NCBI GenBank assembly: GCA_947685225.1
Contig: CANTUV010000004.1
Span: 19,003,001-19,067,000 of the forward strand
Source: Garcia nutans
Lineage: Eukaryota; Streptophyta; Magnoliopsida; Malpighiales; Euphorbiaceae
Length of the DNA: 64,000 nt
Direction: 5' to 3'
Made by a program: the position numbers and the translations under genes. Each line of letters opens with the position of its first letter. The stretch's first letter is position 1. The notes under the pieces are model-generated. The model was not told the origin of the DNA. It did no database searches and saw only the letters and a list, made by a program, of their open reading frames with translations. Below are positions 10,706 to 23,600 of the stretch, piece by piece.

Positions 10706-12470
10706 ACACAACAAACTTTCCTTAGCTTGAATGTTGTTTTTCAATTTTACTTTCTTTAATATTTAATTGGAACAATCGTGTTTGAATAAATTACTTTCAT
10801 TAAAATTTTTTGTTGGTCTTTGCTCATTTTGGTGCTCAATCAATGAGGAATCTAGCTTGGTGCTCATAAATTAATGTCTAGGCATCATGACTTGAATGAC
10901 TTTACTAAGGGAGGGAATTACTCTATGGCATTGAGTTGTGTATGCTTACTTAGAGAGGGGTCCTGCATAATTACCTTTGTCTAGGTCCTAGTCAGTCTTA
11001 GAACATGCTTTGACAAACTTTCGAGGCAAAATTGAACTCGACTTATTTAAGGGAGAGATGATCTAGGCATTGTTTGGTTAGCTAATAACTTGTATCCACC
11101 CTATTAAATATCAATCCCTAGTTGTCCCTTTGAGCCTTCATAAAATTTTAGCTTTCTTTTCATTGGCATATAATCCCAACAACCTACCCTGTGCTGTTGT
11201 GATACTTTTGACAAGTCTTATGATCACTAAGGTGAAAAGGCAAGAAGACAAAGAATGGAATGTATAGCCAAGACTGTAAGGATAGTTGGTGCTCTGAAGA
11301 CCATAAGGGTAGTTGAAGTTCACCTAATATCTCCAATCTATCAAGATAATATTAGAGTAACAAATGGTTTATCCCTGTCAAAGAGATTAATACCACTCCA
11401 CTCATCCATTATTAGAAATACAAGTTGGTACAAACAAGACAACTTAAACAAGACAACTCTATTAGAGCTAGAACCCAAAAAAAAAAAAGAAAAATGAAAA
11501 AAAGAAGAAAAAAGAAGAGGAAAAAAAAGAAATGGAAAAAAGAAAAGGAAAAAAGAAAAAAGAAGAGGAAAAAAAAAGATAAAACCTAAAAAGGCAGTTC
11601 AAAAAAGCCGACTGAGCTCTCTTTACCTAAGACAACAAAAGGCTTCCATTTGGTTTATAAGGACGGTTTGACTTGAACTGGTCAAATCCAACCAAAGATT
11701 CTACCAAAATCAGAGAAAAAGGAGAAAGACCATCCAGTTCTTGAAAGTTTTGTACTTGATAGTCCTACAAGGAAGAAGGACAAAATGATAAAATGCTCAA
11801 ATAAAGGGAGGAGTAAGAAAAATAAAAAAGAAAGAAAAGGGAGAAGAAGAAAAGAAATGAATTTTGTTACCAAACTTTTTTTGCAATGGCAAAGTCTATC
11901 CCAATCAAGATCTGGATTAATGCCAAAAAGATGGGAGAACTCTCAAAGCTCTATCTTTTTATGCTTCTAGCTAACTAAAGTTCAAACAAGAAATTTGTAG
12001 TGTGAAGGTTTGTCCTTTGTGTCACACCAGCTCCAATCTCAAAATGGCCTTCACTTAAACATGTATCCCTTATAGACCCCATTTTAAGCCTATCAAAGAC
12101 TTATTGATCTCTCTTAGCAGGTAGAGTCTATTAGTGGAGATAGTTTGGATAAGCAAGCATATGAGATAGACCATATTCAAACTCAATGAGACCTTTAGCC
12201 AAGTAATGTTTATATACCTATCTCAAGTGCAACAATTCTTGCTTAAATAGAAATGATTCTCAAGTTTAGTATGGTAACTAGGGTTGTCATGTTATAGATA
12301 TGTTAATTTGAAAATAAAGTCCTGAGGTACATTGACATTGATTTGGCAATACCAACATTTTATTAAAAAAAAAAAAAGAGTTGCGGTAAAGATAGAAATT
12401 ATATATTGTCATTATTATTTTTATCATTATTATACAATATTTCCTCAATTGATATAATATTTATACATCA
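10706..12470 (+). other. Non-coding stretch replacing pol in element B
   Basis: No protease, reverse transcriptase or integrase motif is visible in any frame. The stretch is AT-rich, with a purine-rich A/G run (11468-11580) like the one that follows integrase at 34960 in element A, and a GGCAGTTC...GCCGACTGAGCTC block like the AACCC...GGGC repeats there. The A/G run therefore marks the old end of pol. Everything between gag and that point has been lost or replaced. Short ORFs here do not resemble anything I know. Confidence 0.55.
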
Positions 12471-14894
12471 CTAAGAAGGAGGTGGTAGATCATTAAATAA
12501 AGCTCTGAAAAAATCATCGCCTGTTGGAGGAGGAGGCAAATCACCGATCCCGAGTCTGCTCGAAGCAGGAGCACCAGAATCTCTATTACCTTGGAGTTCC
12601 GATCTATAATAGACCTCATTAGAATTAGACGAAAGGATCTCATGGTCATCAGTATGGGGGCCTCTATATGAAGAAGTATCAGGATCTCTCATCCCCTAAA
12701 ACCCGAAGTCTCAAAAATTTTGCTCTGACTGATGGTACAAATTTTAAAAATTGGAAACCTGCTGACGACTAGCAGTCATCTCTTCTTGAAGTTTCTTGTT
12801 TTGTTCTTCAAGCATCCGCTGTGAGCCAGAAAGGAAAAGAGTAAGAGCATGCATAATCATGCATACATATAGCATAAATTACCATGAAACAGGAAAACTT
12901 ATCAGGTAATTCATATCAATACCCTGTGGTTGAGATGGCATATCTGGTGGACTAGAATGAGCAAATGAAGGAGCAGTAAAAGAAGATGCAGTCTCATGAT
13001 CAAATGAGCCAGCAACATGCAACAATCATTAGAAAAGTTAAAATAAATTAATTAAGAAGGGAGCGATTACAATGGAAAAATGGTAAAAGTTTACCTGAGA
13101 AGTGCTAGCCCCGAGATGTGGAATGAACTCTCCTCCCTCTCCATGATGTTCCTCTTCATCTCTATCCTCATTTTCTTCAGGAATTTCCTGTACACCGACA
13201 GGAGATACATCAAAGTTCAAGAGCCCTATTTGAATAAAATGGGTATAAGATGCACCCAGTGGATAGAGAAACTTTTCAACATCATAACCGTGTCGGGCCA
13301 ATGACCATGCATTCTCTGACATTGATGTAATATTTAAAGTATATTTTGTGCAACGCATCAGGATCCTCTGCTGCTCGGTACCAAGAAACCACTCATATAC
13401 TCTATCTCCGAGAAACCAGCCACTAGTCATAGGGCCGGCGATGACTCGGCGAGTATATTGAAAAGGCAGTGTAGCATTCATGAAGAAAGTCCAGTTTGTC
13501 CGCTCTTCTATGTTCCACCAGGCCAAATTCACCTGCAAAATGATATAAGGTAATTTTACCTACTCCCAGGTTAAGTAGCTCAAGGCGAAGCTTTGGATAT
13601 GCACATGATGAGAGCCAGGAACTTTTACGCGATCTGACAACCAGAAATTTAATCTCGGATACCCGACTCTCTCTCGGGAAATACCAGGCACCCTCACAAG
13701 ATTATGCTCATATACCAATGCCTACAATAATAATAAAAATCAAATTCATACAACAATAAGAATGGAATTGACATTGGTGGAAGAAGAATACCTCGACAAC
13801 TGCCATAAAACCAACAAAAAATTCTTATTTCGGCAAATTTTATCAAGTCTATGGTAAAGACAAGCAAGACCAGCTTCACCCCAGCCATAAAGTGGTACCA
13901 TCCTCAAATAAGTAAGGGCCCTCAACATTGACAAATGGATGGCGGATTCGGTAATGCCTAAAATGGTCAACCCGAGCAAATACAACAAAAATCCTCGAGC
14001 ATATTGTTGGGTTGTGTCGCTGTGAATCTGTCCTTTGCAGTTCATCCAATAACTACAAATTGGCTCGATTTTTATCTTGAAAGGCCTTTAAATGATGATT
14101 CCATACTAATTAATTGTTGAATTTCTTCAAATGTCAAAATATCGTTGGTAAGAGGAACCGGACCATCATACCGAATGTCATCTCTCCAATTGGCAAGTGA
14201 AAAGTATGAGTTGTGTCCAACCATCATTCTGCAAGCGCCTGATCATGCTCTAGTCTCTTGGATACTCCTCGGATGGTAATTACAAGATAAAGCTCTCAAA
14301 GCTTCAATCTCAGATAATCTGCCTTACCCGAGAAGGCGCTACATCATACCATTGTCGGGCTTTGTAGACACACCCTCTGCCCCAAATAACGCAATGATCA
14401 AGCTAACACGGAGCTAGGTAAGTTAACACGAGGTAAGTATATCATTATATCAATACCACCAATTTTTAGGCTAAATTAATTTATATTCTATCTACTTAAA
14501 TTCTTAAATTAATATATTTTTCCTAAATTTCCTAAAAAACAGAAAATATGAAGAAAAAAATAAAAACAAAAAGAAAAGAGAAAAATGAAAAAAGAAAAAT
14601 AGAAAAAAAGAAAAAAGAAAAAATTAAATATATTAAAAAATAAGAACAAAAGAAAACAAATAAAATAAATACATTAAGAAAAAAAGAGAAAAAAAAAGAA
14701 AAGAAAAAGAAAAAAGGAAGAAAAGAAAAAAACAACAATAATTTGCTATTAAAATAAATAATTACCTTGTTCTTTTGATTTGAACTATAATAAAGCGGCA
14801 TCCCGGCTAGTAGACCTATATTTTCATCTTCATGCCGCAAAATAAATTCCAATAACTCAGCATTAGAATGAGTTCCTGATCTTGAAGCATGCAT
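12471..14894 (-). pseudogene. Antisense plant-mobile-domain (PMD) gene of element B
   Basis: This spliced gene runs opposite to gag. Exons inferred from GT-AG borders are: 14766-14894 (MHASRSGTHSNAELLEF), 13792-14402, 13560-13721, 13095-13532, about 12909-13015, and a last exon ending near 12471 with the PPPP-GDDFFRALFNDLPPPS tail. The core matches the plant mobile domain (aminotransferase-like) family: ARGFLLYLLGLTILG, then YLRMVPLYGWGEAGLACLYHRLD, then VNLAWWNIEERTNW. The acidic stretch EENEDRDEEEHHGEG is in exon 4. Antisense ORFs of this kind are known in Tat elements; their function is not established. Exon 2 lacks a block of over 30 bases present in the copy at 46540-47189 and has several stops, and exon 3 ends in a stop (EX in place of the DQ seen in C). 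It is not functional. Confidence 0.7.
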
Positions 14895-15253
14895 TTTTCC
14901 AAAACTGTATGCTAAAATGTCTAAAATGAAAGGGTTATAGCTATGAATGAATAAAACAAACAAGTTAGCTATAAATGAAATGAAGAAATAGGTCGTTTAT
15001 ATAGAGGAACGGCAAAGAAAAAAATAAAATTCAAAAAGTAAATTTCACTATTGATAAATATTAGGTTACTATTTCAAATAGTAGGTTATTTAAAAATAGT
15101 AAATGAATAGTGATGAATAGTACATAAATAGTATAATAAATAGGAAACTCAATTATTGAATTTAATCATTCAGATAATTGCGTGTATATATAAATATTTT
15201 TGCACTTTTAAAATATTTTTACTCGCAGGGGGCAACGAGAAGATATGTGCATA
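14895..15253 (+). other. 3' internal end of element B with polypurine tract
   Basis: No gene on the plus strand. It holds several short inverted repeats of CTATTT/AAATAG type (15060-15140) and a polypurine tract GCAGGGGGCAA (about 15226-15236), which lies some 17 bases before the following LTR. It also overlaps the likely promoter of the antisense PMD gene, which starts at 14894. Confidence 0.55.
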
Positions 15254-17395
15254 TGTAGACCCTTAATTTTTGACCCAGTCAGGTCCAATATATTTTAATT
15301 AGTCCAAAATAATTTTTTTTATCTTAATTAAATAATTTTTGCTTTAGTATCTAATTTTTATTAATAAAAAATAAAAATAAACAAATAAAAAAAATTGGCG
15401 ACGAAAGGGGCTACGGCGAAATGGCCCGGAGGCCAATTCGCGCCCGCAGCCAGCTGAGGCAGTTTTTTGCTAGCACATTTTTTCCGCAGTAGTTTTCTTT
15501 TGCCACCACATTTTTTCCGCAGCAGTTTTTTTTCACCAGCAAAATTTTTCCGACGCAAATTTTTCCAAAACCTAATACAATTAGGTTTCGGTTTCCTTTT
15601 CTTAATCAATGTTATATTCCGTGAATGAATAGAATTAACCATCAAATTCTTCTATAAATAAGGACAATAACAACACAAAAATGATGAAGAAATTGAGACA
15701 AAAATTTGGAGAAAAATTGAGAACGAAACTGAGTAGGAAAGGCTTTGAATCAATCTAATTTTTTTGAGAGAGCAGACAACAATTCAATCCATCAAAGGCA
15801 ACAAAGCTTGTCTTTGTTTTTGTTCATTGAAGAAGAAATTTTTGGTGGAACTAACAAACGGAGGTATGCATCAATTGTCTAATTTCTTCACAGTAACTTA
15901 AATCATCTAATTATTTCTTTTAATTTAAAAAACCTAAGAACCCTAATTCACCTTTTCTAAAGTTTAAAAACCTTAATTCGTTGCTTTGTTTTCCAAGAAT
16001 CTTCAAATTGTTATTTTTACTTCTTCAAAATCTTAAAACCCTAATTGAACCTGTTTCTTTTCAAAATCCGAAATTTAAATCTGTTTCTTTCCACAAACCT
16101 TAAAAACATCTTTTCTGCTTCTATAAACCTTAAATCGTTTTATTTATTTTTATAAAACTTCATAAAATTATCAATTGATTTTCCAAATTCTAAAAACTAA
16201 TTCATTCTCCGAAACCCTAATGCTAAAACACTAAACCCTAATTCAACTCCAAAACCCAAAATAGTGAACCCTAACTCCCTTAAAACCTAAACCCTAAAGT
16301 TTTCTAAACCCTAATCTTTTAAACCTTAAAACCCTATAAACATATTCAAACACAGTAAGTTTTCAAACACAATTCAGTGATTGTAAATCATAAATCTAAA
16401 TGTTTTAAAGTGTCTAAAACCTAATTTCATGATTATACATCTCAAACCCTAATTTGGTGAGTCAAAGAACTTAACCAACTTTTTAATTCATAAAACTTTA
16501 ATCCATTGTAATTCCCTTAAAATCACAGTTGTAATATCCCAAAGTGTGCCCTAGAAGTTTTGATTTAATTGTTGCTTTTATTGAATTTAATGTATATGTG
16601 TTATTGGAAAGAGAAAGGAAGTGAAGAGAGAGTTTATATGTTGTATATATGGAAATATATACAACATATATACAAGTCAAATGGTTGGTCAACTAAAGAA
16701 GATATTTTTGTATTTTTGATTTAATAAGTAATTAGAAGGAAATTTAAATGAGTGGGAGAGATTAAATGGATTATTTTAATATTAAATGCTTGGAGGAGAG
16801 GGTTTTGAGGAGATGATTTGACTTTTGCTTTCTATCTTTTCTTCTTTCTTTCTTTCCTTGCCGTGGCTATTTTCCTTTTCTTTCCTTCTCTCTTCTTTTG
16901 GCCGGCTAACAAAGAAACAAGAGAACAAGGGAGAGATTTGATCTTCTTAACTCAAGATCTAAGGAAGTTTTCAAGTGATCAAGTGGAAATTTAAGAGTTT
17001 CTTCATCCTTGGTAAGTTTCCTATTGATTCCTTGATTTTCTTTTAAGATGTGTTTGAGTTTGTGGGTTGATTGTTGATAGTATGTGATTATGTTTGATTA
17101 AGATGTGTTTAAGAGTGTTTGGTTCAAGTGATTTTGGATTTTGGGGTAGGATTGAAGGAAAGAGTAAGTTGTTAGAAGTGAATGTATTGTGGTTGAGTTT
17201 TGGGTTTGTGGTGATGATTTTGATTTGTGTTGGATGTATGTTTTTAGTTGTTTTTGGTGTTTTTGTAAGTTTGTTATGGTTTTTGGGTATGTTGAGCTAA
17301 GTTTTTTTGAAGTGGATTTTGGTGAAAGGAAGTGATTTGTTGGTTGTGTTCTTGATGTTGCCGGAATCTGGATTTTTGGCCTGGCACGCCCATGA

Positions 17396-17740
17396 GCACG
17401 GCCAAGTCTTTGGGCGTGTCGATGGTTCTGTGTTCTTGGATGGGTGACACGAGCAGTGACACACCCATGTCACTGAGCGTGTCACAGCCTCTGTGTAGTT
17501 GTAGTATTGACACGTCCAGTGACACGCCCATGTCACTGAGCGTGTCATAGCTACTGTGTTGGTGAGGAATTGACACGGCCATGAACACGCCCATGTTGTT
17601 GGACGTGTCAATGTTTCTGTGAGACAGAATGTATTACACGTTCAGTGACACGCCCGTGGTTCTAAGCGTGTCAAAGCTTCTGTGTTGTGAGTTTAGGGCA
17701 CGGTCAGGGACACGCCCGTGTTGTTGAGCGTGTCATGTTT
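17396..17740 (+). repeat. GACACG tandem hairpin repeats, Tekay LTR A
   Basis: About five degenerate units of roughly 80 bases. Each tends to carry an inverted repeat, for example TGACACGC (17520-17527) with GCGTGTCA (17540-17547) around a 12-base loop holding CATGTCACTGA. The spacer is TTCTGTGTTGTTGTAGTATT-like. The same block sits in the 3' LTR. Confidence 0.8.
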
Positions 17741-18390
17741 AGGGTTTGCCCTATTTGGTTCTTAGTCTTATTATCTCATGTGTATCTCTAAGTGAGTATG
17801 TATTATCACCTTTGGTTTAGGTATTGAAGAGGTTGAATTGTCCTAACCTAGGTGGTGAAGAATTCTTGTAAGAGAAAGGTTGTAGATTGGTGTGAGTTGT
17901 TCCTAAGGTAAGTACAAACTACATTGTTGCATACACTCACATGATTTGATATTTGATTATACATATGCTAAGCAATTGATTACAGGGTTAAAACATTTGA
18001 TGAGATATGAAAGGCATGTTAATGCAATTGGTTGTGGATACTTGAATGATTAATTGATTTAATGTGATTTGAGATATAATGAGATATTGTATATTATCTT
18101 GATGATATATGAAGCCATGGTTGTTGGCTATAACGATGCTAATGAGATGATTGAGGCATGGTTGCCTATTTTGATTATGAGATATGAAGCCATGGTTGTT
18201 GGCTATAATGATGAGAATGAAATGAATTGAGAAAGAAATGTATAAAGATATAAATGAAATGATTATGTGTCTAATGTGTTATTCAACCTTCAGAGTTCTG
18301 GATTTGGCGGCATGCCTATAAAGTACCGGATAGGTGAAAAGATCGGGTTGTAAGCCGATTCCAGTTGATAAATGTGAAATGTGAATTGTA

Positions 18391-18534
18391 GTAACAGTCT
18401 TGCCGGGTTGAGGATCTCCTTGGTTTATCCGGGTTGAGGTCCAAGAGAGTGGGTCTGTTACAGGTAACAGTCTTACCGGGTTGAGGATCTCCTCGAGTTT
18501 AGTGGGTTGAGGTCCAAGAGACTGGGTCTGTTAC
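18391..18534 (+). repeat. Tandem 71-base hairpin unit, two copies
   Basis: Two copies (18391-18461, 18464-18534) start GTAACAGTCTT and end GTCTGTTAC, so each can fold with GTAACAG pairing to CTGTTAC. Each holds CCGGGTTGAGGATCTCCT and TTGAGGTCCAAGAGA inside. The same pair is in the 3' LTR near 25915-26055. Confidence 0.75.
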
Positions 18535-18806
18535 CCTATCCATGGATAGAGATATATATATATATATATGTATCGCCTACGGGCTTGATGATTATGATTA
18601 TGGACCAAAGCAGTAACTCTGAACTTTGAATAACATATTAGTGTCTTGTGGGCCCATACTTGTTTTTGTGTCAATGTAAATCATAAAATGATGAAATGTA
18701 GTCTTATGAACAATACAAAGATATCACTTGTGAATAATTTTTTTTAATTGTTGAAATGTATGACATTGGCATGGCATAGAAGTACATTGTTATTGTAGTT
18801 GTACCA

Positions 18807-18848
18807 CTAAGCCGTAGGCTTAGCGCAATTGTGGTTCGTCGCGCAGGT
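18807..18848 (+). promoter_or_regulatory. Double-hairpin plus GCAGGT module (5' LTR)
   Basis: CTAAGCC (18807-18813) and GGCTTAG (18817-18823) form a perfect 7-bp stem over a three-base loop. A second, weaker stem GCGC/GCGC follows, then GCAGGT at 18843-18848. The arrangement recurs at 26327-26368, 41087-41128, 3688-3729 (inverted) and 44114-44160 (inverted). A role in the LTR transcript is inferred from conservation only. Confidence 0.55.
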
Positions 18849-19201
18849 GACAGGGAAGAACCGGAGAGTTCCTCTAGGCCGAGTAGAGTCTAGAGTTTGA
18901 GGTGTTGATAGTGGAGCTCAAAGATCAAAGACATACTGCCAAACATGTATATATATTTTATATTTTGTAAAACGTGAGTTTTGATGTATAAGTATTTGTA
19001 AATATTTGTTATATTTTCCGCTGCGTTTTAAATAAACACTTTATCTTTTGTGTTTTATATTTTCTTTTAAATGTTTTAAATTTGTTCATAAATGAGTCGT
19101 TTGGTTGTAAATCGTGGCATTCCTATATTCAGTATACGTATATTACGATCGTAAAAGCATGCTGTGTACGTATACGGGGTATAAGGGTGTTACAATTATT
19201 T

Positions 19202-19213
19202 TGGTATCAGAGC
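19202..19213 (+). other. Primer binding site, initiator Met tRNA
   Basis: TGGTATCAGAGC lies seven bases after the 5' LTR end and matches the 3' end of plant initiator-Met tRNA, the usual primer for Tekay/Del and many other plant LTR elements. Confidence 0.93.
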
Positions 19214-19364
19214 CTAGGTTTGAGATTCTCAACCTAGGTCAATTATAAGAAAAAGAAAAATTTTGAGTTTTAAAATGTTGTTTTAAATAAGAAATATGTT
19301 TTGGTATGGCAGTCTTTGATCTTTAATGAGGTATAATCTGCTATGTTTGCAGATATAGGTAGAG

Positions 19365-20606
19365 ATGGCATCTCATTCACGACAGTCTATAGAGGGTAGT
19401 GTGGAGAGTGTAGCTTTTGAAGAGTATAGAGATGGAGCTAGAGTTGAGAGAGTTAGTGAGGCACCTGTTTCTGTACCAGAGAGATCAGCTGCAGAGGAGG
19501 TTCCGCCGGGTTGGTTAAGGCATATGATAGACCTATTGAGACCAGCTCCAGTACAGCCACCACCACCACAGCCTCAAGTGCCAGTAAGACATTATGAAAA
19601 GTTGAGAAAGTATGGGGCTGAAGATTTCTTGGGCACTACCGATCCTGCAGTGGTTGGATAAAGTGCAGAGGATATTCATTCAGCTACAAGCTACTTCGGA
19701 TGAGAAGTTTGATTATGCAAGATCCCTCCTGCAGAAAGATGCCTATGACTGGTGGAAGACGGTTCCTCATGCCATGGATGATCCACCTACATTATCATAT
19801 GGGGATTTTATGAGGGAGTTCGAGCAGAAATATACTTCGAGGGAGTATAAAGATCTTAAGAAGATGGAATTTTTGAATTTAAGGCAAGACAACCGGACGG
19901 TAACAGAATATGAGAGTGAGTACATCCGGTTGAGTCGTTATACTGGAGGAATTATCTCTGATGATATAGACCGGTGCAGAAGGTTTGAGAAAGGATTGAG
20001 GCCCTCTATTATGTGCATCGTGGCTGGCTCTCAGTACCAGGATTTCTCTCAGCTTGTTGCAGCAGTTAGAAGTGTTGAGAGAGCCTAAAGCATTGCAACA
20101 GCTGCTTCTGAGGAGGAGACTAGGGTAAGAAGACCCCAGTTTGAGGCGGGTCTTCATCTGTGAAAAGGGGTAGAGGAAGTTTTGTTCCGAGGATCAGTGG
20201 GAGTCAGAGACAGCCGGGTAGGTCAGTGCAGTATCAGAGACAGAGACCGAGACCTATAGCTTCTATAGCCAGTGCTCCGCCTCCATTTATTCAGAGGTCT
20301 ACCCCACCTACATGTGAGCTTTGTGGTAGGAACCATGGAGGTGTTTTTTGGAAGGTGGGTGGATCGGCTGGGTGTTATAGATGTTGGTCACCAGCTCATT
20401 TTATTAAAGATTGTCCTGAGATGCAGGAGTATAGACAGGCTGAGTCTGCAGCTTCTCGACCTAGTGTTAGCAGAGATGGTCGAGGGGGCAGAGGTTTCAG
20501 TAGAGGTGGTCGGCCCGGGTTTAGTCAGAGAAGAGGATCGACATCTGGAGGCAGTAGGCCAGATGAGACCGGATCTTCTCAGAGAGTTTATGTGATGCAG
20601 AGGTAG
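19365..20606 (+). pseudogene. Tekay gag, frameshifted
   Basis: The likely start is MASHSRQS at 19365. In order it has a Pro-rich stretch (VQPPPPQPQVPV), the GAEDFLGTTDPAV block, the capsid region (YDWWKTVPH, FLNLRQDNRTVTEYE) and an Arg/Gly-rich tail with the CCHC knuckle CYRCWSPAHFIKDC. Gag forms the particle in which reverse transcription occurs. The frame shifts near 19650 (before WLDKVQRIF), a TAA follows ERA at 20086, and it shifts again near 20137 (before KRGRGSF). A TAG at 20604 closes the frame where related elements read through into protease. The order and blocks are typical of chromoviral Gag, but no intact protein can be made. Confidence 0.9.
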
Positions 20607-23600
20607 CCGGATGCTTCAGCAGCTATAGCGGGTACATTCTCTTTATTTGGCATTTCAGTACTTGCTTTGATTGATCCAGGATCTACTCATTCATACATTA
20701 GTGCATCCATATTGCCTGTGTCTGAATTGCATTCAGAGTCCTTAGGATTTGATGTCTTGGTGACAAATCCTTTAGGACATAGTGTCGTGGTGAGTAAGGT
20801 TCATCGTGATAGTGCAGTGGTAGTACAAGGAGAGGAGTTTCTTGGGGATTTAATTGAATTGCCTTCTAAGGAATATAATTTGATCTTAGGCATGGATTGG
20901 TTGTCTAAGCATGGAGCTGTGGTAGATTGTCAAAAGAAGTGTGTTACCTTGAGAACCGGTGATGGTAGAAATGTGATGGTGTCTAGTGAGCAGAGACAAC
21001 TTGCATCCTTGTTTGTTTCAGCTGTAACAGCTAGAAAGTTGATTAGAAAAGGGTGTGATGCTTATCTTGCTCATGTTGTGGATACCCGAGTAGTGGGTTC
21101 ACAACTTGATAGTATACCCACGGTTGCAGGTTTTCCATACGTGTTTCCTGAGGAGGTGCCAGGGTTACCCCCTGAGAGAGAAGTTGAGTTTGGTATCGAG
21201 TTGTTACCTGGTACCACTCCCATCTCTATTACTCCTTATAGAATGGCACCTGCTGAATTGAGAGAGTTGAAGGTGCAGTTGCAGGAGTTGTTGGATAAAA
21301 GGTTTATTCACCCTAGTGTTTCTCCATGGGGAGCCCCTGTTTTGTTTGTGAAGAAGAAGGATGGTACTATGAGATTGTGCATCGATTATAGGCAATTGAA
21401 CAAAGTGACTATCAAGAATAAGTATCCTTTGCCTAGAATTGATGATCTCTTTGATCAATTAAAGGGAGCAGCAGTGTTTTCCAAGATTGATTTGAGATCC
21501 GGGTACCATCAGTTGAGGGTTAGAGCTGAAGATGTTCCTAAGACAGCTTTCCGCACAAGGTATGGGCATTATGAGTTTTTAGTAATGCCTTTTGGATTAA
21601 CGAATGCACCTGCGGCTTTTATGGATTTGATGAATAGGGTGTTTAGGCTTTATCTGGATCAGTTTGTGGTGGTTTTCATCGACGATATTTTGGTGTATTC
21701 GCGAAATGAAGAGGATCATGACAAGCATTTTCGGATTGTGTTGCAGATCTTGAGAGAGAAGCAATTGTATGCTAAGCTATCAAAGTGTGAGTTTTGGCTT
21801 GATCAAGTGACTTTTCTTGGTCATATAGTTTCGGCAGATGGTATAAGAGTTGATCCAAGTAAAGTTGAAGCTATTTTGAATTGGAGTCCACCGAAGTCAG
21901 TGACTGAAGTTAGAAGTTTTCTGGGATTGGCAGGCTATTATCGACGCTTTGTGAAAGGTTTTTCTTTGATAGCTACTCCACTCACCAGATTACTTCGGAA
22001 GGGAGTTCGATTTGTGTGGACAGATCAGTGTCAAGCTAGTTTTGAGTAGTTGAAAGAGATGTTGACACAAGCACCTGTTCTTACTTTACCCGTGGAAGAT
22101 AAACCATATGTGATTTTTAGTGATGCTTCACATAATGGTTTAGGATGTGTTTTGATGCAATAGGGTAAAGTTGTAGCTTATGCTTCTCGGCAGTTGAAGC
22201 CGTATGAGCTTAATTATCCGACGCATGATTTGGAGTTGGCAGCTATAGTGTTTGCTTTGAAGATTTGACGACACTACTTGTATGGGAAAAATGTTTTAAC
22301 TACACAGATCATAAGAGTTTGAAGTATTTGGGTGTTCAGAGGGAGCTGAATCTTCGGCAAAGGCGATGGTTAGAGCCGATCAAAGACTACGACTATTTGA
22401 TTGATTATTATCCTGGTAAGGTGAATATTGTCGTGGATGCCTTGAGTCGGAAGTCTTTGGCAAGTTTAACTGTGTATTCGCTCTCGTTACTTGTTGAGTT
22501 GAGAGCGTTGCATGCTAGTTTTGAATCTTGTGATGATGGTGCGTTATTGGCTCAGTTACAGTTTAGACCGGTATTATTGGATCAGATTAAAGAGGCTCAA
22601 TTGGCTGATGAGAAAATTCAGAAGATTGTTTCAGATTGCCAACATGGAGGAAGTAGAGATTTCCATGTGAGAAATGATGGTAGCCTTTGGTTTAAAGATA
22701 GGTTGTGTGTTCCTGATGACACTAGTTTGAGAAAGTTTATTTTGGAGGAAGCACACCACTCAATTTTTTGTTATGCATCTGGGAAGTACAAAGATGTACC
22801 ATAATTTGAAACAGTATTATTGGTGGTCTGGTATGAAGAGAGACATAACGGAATTCGTATTCAAGTGTCTCACATGTCAGAGGGTGAAAGCTGAGCATCA
22901 AGTTCCAACAGGGTTGCTTCAACCTTTAACAGTGCTCGAATGGAAATGGGAGAGAGTGACAATGGATTTTGTATCTGGTTTGCCTTTGACTCAGAAGAAG
23001 TATGATGCTATCTGGGTGATTGTCGATCGGTTGACAAAGACAACTCATTTTCTTCCAATTAGAATGGACTATTCTCTTGAGAGACTGGCTGAGCTGTATA
23101 TTTATGAGATAGTGAAGTTGCATGGAGTCCCGATTTCTTTAGTGTCTGATCGAGATCCCCGGTTCACTTCAAGGTTTTGGAAAAGTTTGCATGATGCATT
23201 GGGTTCTCGATTACGCTTTAGCACCGCTTTTCATCCACAGACAGATGGTCAGTCAGAGAGAGTGATACAAATTATTGAGGATATGTTGAGAAGTTGTGTC
23301 ATTGATTTCTCCGGAAGTTGGGACAGATTTTTGCCACTTGTGGAATTTGCTTACAACAACAGTCACCAATCAAGTATTGGAATGGCACCATTTGAGGCAT
23401 TGTATGGTAGACGATGTAGGACGCCTTTATGTTGGAATGAACTTGGAGAAGGCAAACTAATTGGTCCTGATTTGGTTAAAGAGACTGAAGAGAAAGTGAA
23501 GATAATTCAAGATCAGTTAAAAGCAGCTTCAGACCGACAGAAATCTTATTCAGATTTGAAGAGAAGAGACATAGAATTTGATGTTGGAGATAAAGTATTT

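Larger units (their letters stand above)
16530..19194 (+). repeat. Tekay 5' LTR
   Basis: Termini are TGTAATATCCC and GGGTGTTACA. It contains pyrimidine-rich TTTCTTTCTTTCC runs, the GACACG tandem block (17396-17740), AGCCATGG-type short hairpins near 18110-18210, a duplicated 71-base hairpin unit (18391-18534), an AT microsatellite near 18550, and the double-hairpin plus GCAGGT module (18807-18848). Small minus-strand ORFs over the GACACG block are translations of the repeat, not genes. Confidence 0.93.

Noticed and set aside
14532..14765. Phe-rich continuation of the PMD first exon
   Set aside because: This is A-rich intron sequence on the plus strand read as codons; a GT donor precedes it.
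17274..17611. Minus-strand ORFs over the GACACG repeats (also 24796-25133, 7059-7274)
   Set aside because: They translate a degenerate tandem repeat in two overlapping frames and recur in both LTRs; there is no protein family match.
17396..17740. CRISPR-like array
   Set aside because: Units are degenerate and spacers are conserved between units, in a plant LTR. It is an LTR repeat.
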